This document shows positions 6,630-7,991 of a stretch of 7,991 nucleotides of DNA, one piece after another. Source of the stretch: JBBECF01 sp040881945 (GTDB taxonomy: Bacteria > Pseudomonadota > Alphaproteobacteria > Dongiales > Dongiaceae); assembly GCA_040881945.1 (NCBI GenBank), contig JBBECF010000022.1, positions 1 to 7,991 on the forward strand, written 5' to 3'. Numbering within the stretch: the stretch's first letter is position 1; every line of letters begins with the position of its first letter. A program made the position numbers and the translations under genes. The notes beneath the pieces were generated by a model. The model ran no database searches. It was not told where the DNA came from and saw nothing but the letters and a program-made list of their open reading frames with translations.

Positions 6630-7991
6630 TCAAGCCACCTCGCAAATGAAGTCATGGAATTTCCCCGCCGCCGTCAGCGGAATCTCGTCGTGGCACTCGA
6701 TCGCGACGCGGAAGGGATGACCGAATTTCTCCTGCACCCACCGGCGCAGGGCGTCTTCTTCGAGCGGAGAGAGATCGCGCGCCACGGCGAGGCGAAGCAC
6801 GATCAGCTCGGGGCTCTTTTGCACGAACTGATACTGCCGGATCGGCGCGATGGCGAGCAGGGCGGCGACGTTGCCGGAGGACAGCATCGGCCAGAGGCGC
6901 TCGCCCGACGGCAGGACGAACATGTTCTGCGTGCGCCCGAGGATGCGCCGCAGCACCGGCAGCCCGCGCCCGCACGGACAGGGCTCGCCCACCTCCGCCT
7001 GGTCGCCGATGTCGTAGCGGATGAGCGGCATGGCGAAATTGTGCAAGGGCGTGGCGACCACCCGGCCGACCTGCCCGGGGCCGCACGGCCGGCCGTGCTC
7101 GTCCAGCACCTCGACCAGCGTCCCCTCCGCCTGGACGTGGTAGTGCTCGTGATCGGGACACTGGAACGCGAGGTAGCCGACCTCGCGGGTGCTGTACATG
7201 TCGGTCACCGGCGCGCCCCAGGCGTCGCGGCTGGCGGTTCGCACCATCGGCGTCGCAACCTCGCCGTAGGTCAGGAGCTGGCGCAGCCGGGGCAGGCGAA
7301 TGCCGTGGGCGAGGCAGTGCTCGGCCAGCCGCCGGGCGATGGTCGGGTGGGTCAGGAGGTAGTCCGGATCCTGGCGGCGCAGCCAATCGACGTGCTGCTC
7401 GACCGTGCAGTGGACGTTGAGACCGACCGCGGGGCCGGTCCGAATGAGGCCGCGATAGGCCGCGCTCCAGCTTCGGCTGGCCGTGCCGTCGGGATAGGGG
7501 TCCTCGTTCTTGCCGCTGTGGCGGATGACGGCAAGCTTGCCGCCGAAATCGCGCCGATGCCACAGGTGATCGCGGATCGTCAAGGCGCGCCAGAACCAGG
7601 ACCAGAGCTCGCTGCGCAGGGCGCGAATCGGGCGGCCGGTCGAGCCCGACGTGAAGATATCGTGGACCCGGCCGTGCCCCGCCGGCAGGTCGCGGGTGAG
7701 CAGCGCCTCGCCCGCGTCCTGGATGTCAGCGCGCGTCAGCAGGGGAATTCGCGGCCAGTCCGCGACGCCGACCGTCCCGCCGGGCGCGAGGCCGGCCCGG
7801 ACGAGGCGTTTGCGATAGAACGGAACGGTGCGGTGCGCGTGCGCCAGGAGCAACCCAAGCTGCCGGTCCTGGGCGCGCCGAATCTTCTCGGCCGGCCACC
7901 ATTGCGTCCGGTCGAGCTGCGACAGGACGGCGCGGATCGCCACCGCCCGACCCGTCGCCGGCACGGCCGGCCAGGCGATGCCCGCGACGGC
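6630..7991 (-). CDS. Adenylate-forming ligase, PaaK / coenzyme F390 synthetase / CapK family, 5' end outside window
   Basis: Enzyme of the ANL type, expected to activate a carboxylic acid as an acyl-AMP; the acid is unknown. A GTG at 7964 could start a 444-residue protein, but the frame stays open to the window edge and the extra residues (AVAGIAWPA) read like family sequence, so I treat the start as missing. Numbering from the GTG: an N-terminal region with RTVPFYRKRL (45-54) typical of PaaK-like proteins; the AMP-binding loop DIFTSGSTGRPI (102-113); LTYGEVATP (231-239); DMYSTREVGYLAFQCP (255-270), the counterpart of the Y-x-x-T-E motif; RYDIGD (316-321) with the ribose-binding Asp; and CPCGRGLPVLRRILGRTQN (329-347), the Cys-rich turn of the F390/CapK group. 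The end GKFHDFI carries a Lys (435) at the place of the catalytic Lys. The enzyme appears intact. It precedes the methyltransferase by 118 bases; whether they share a pathway is open. Confidence 0.9.
   Translation of the reverse strand, partial: AVAGIAWPAVPATGRAVAIRAVLSQLDRTQWWPAEKIRRAQDRQLGLLLAHAHRTVPFYRKRLVRAGLAPGGTVGVADWPRIPLLTRADIQDAGEALLTRDLPAGHGRVHDIFTSGSTGRPIRALRSELWSWFWRALTIRDHLWHRRDFGGKLAVIRHSGKNEDPYPDGTASRSWSAAYRGLIRTGPAVGLNVHCTVEQHVDWLRRQDPDYLLTHPTIARRLAEHCLAHGIRLPRLRQLLTYGEVATPMVRTASRDAWGAPVTDMYSTREVGYLAFQCPDHEHYHVQAEGTLVEVLDEHGRPCGPGQVGRVVATPLHNFAMPLIRYDIGDQAEVGEPCPCGRGLPVLRRILGRTQNMFVLPSGERLWPMLSSGNVAALLAIAPIRQYQFVQKSPELIVLRLAVARDLSPLEEDALRRWVQEKFGHPFRVAIECHDEIPLTAAGKFHDFICEVA

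Overview
The window looks like a piece of a draft or metagenomic assembly from a GC-rich Proteobacterium, most likely an alphaproteobacterium of the Rhodospirillales/Azospirillum sort. That placement is an inference from the very high G+C at third codon positions, the gene families and a typical GTAGGGGCGGG-type palindromic repeat; no rRNA or other marker is present to prove it. All six genes I can support lie on the minus strand, so transcription runs from position 7991 towards 1. The long plus-strand open frames are antisense shadows produced by GC-rich codons.

Reading in the direction of transcription: (a) 7991-6630 is an adenylate-forming ligase of the PaaK / coenzyme F390 synthetase / CapK superfamily whose start probably lies beyond the window. 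(b) A 118-base spacer holds a near-perfect 29-base palindromic repeat. (c) 6511-4916 is a SAM-dependent methyltransferase with a methyltransferase regulatory domain. (d) A 135-base spacer contains a good sigma70-type promoter (TTGAAC, 17 bases, TATTAT). (e) 4780-4196 is a secreted FecR-domain protein cut off by a run of exactly 100 N (4096-4195), which is an assembly gap of unknown true length. (f) 4087-1904 is a type I secretion ABC transporter of the LapB/LssB kind with a protease-dead C39-like domain. (g) 1880-555 is its HlyD/LapC-type membrane fusion protein. (h) A 178-base spacer carries an 18-base perfect palindrome and a promoter with a consensus TTGACA -35 box. (i) 376-1 is the N-terminal third or so of a TolC-family outer membrane channel, running off the window.

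Together, the ABC transporter, the fusion protein and the TolC homologue make a complete three-part type I secretion machine crossing both membranes. The transporter subtype (C39-like domain without the catalytic cysteine) is the one usually paired with large RTX-type adhesins or other big C-terminally targeted substrates, but no substrate gene is visible; it may be in the gap, beyond the window or elsewhere in the genome. The FecR-domain protein is the first gene of this unit as seen and is probably periplasmic. The ligase and methyltransferase form a separate pair upstream with no evident functional link to secretion. I see no system that is clearly new. The most interesting loose ends are the separate, possibly regulated tolC promoter, the FecR protein heading a secretion operon, and what is missing inside the gap.
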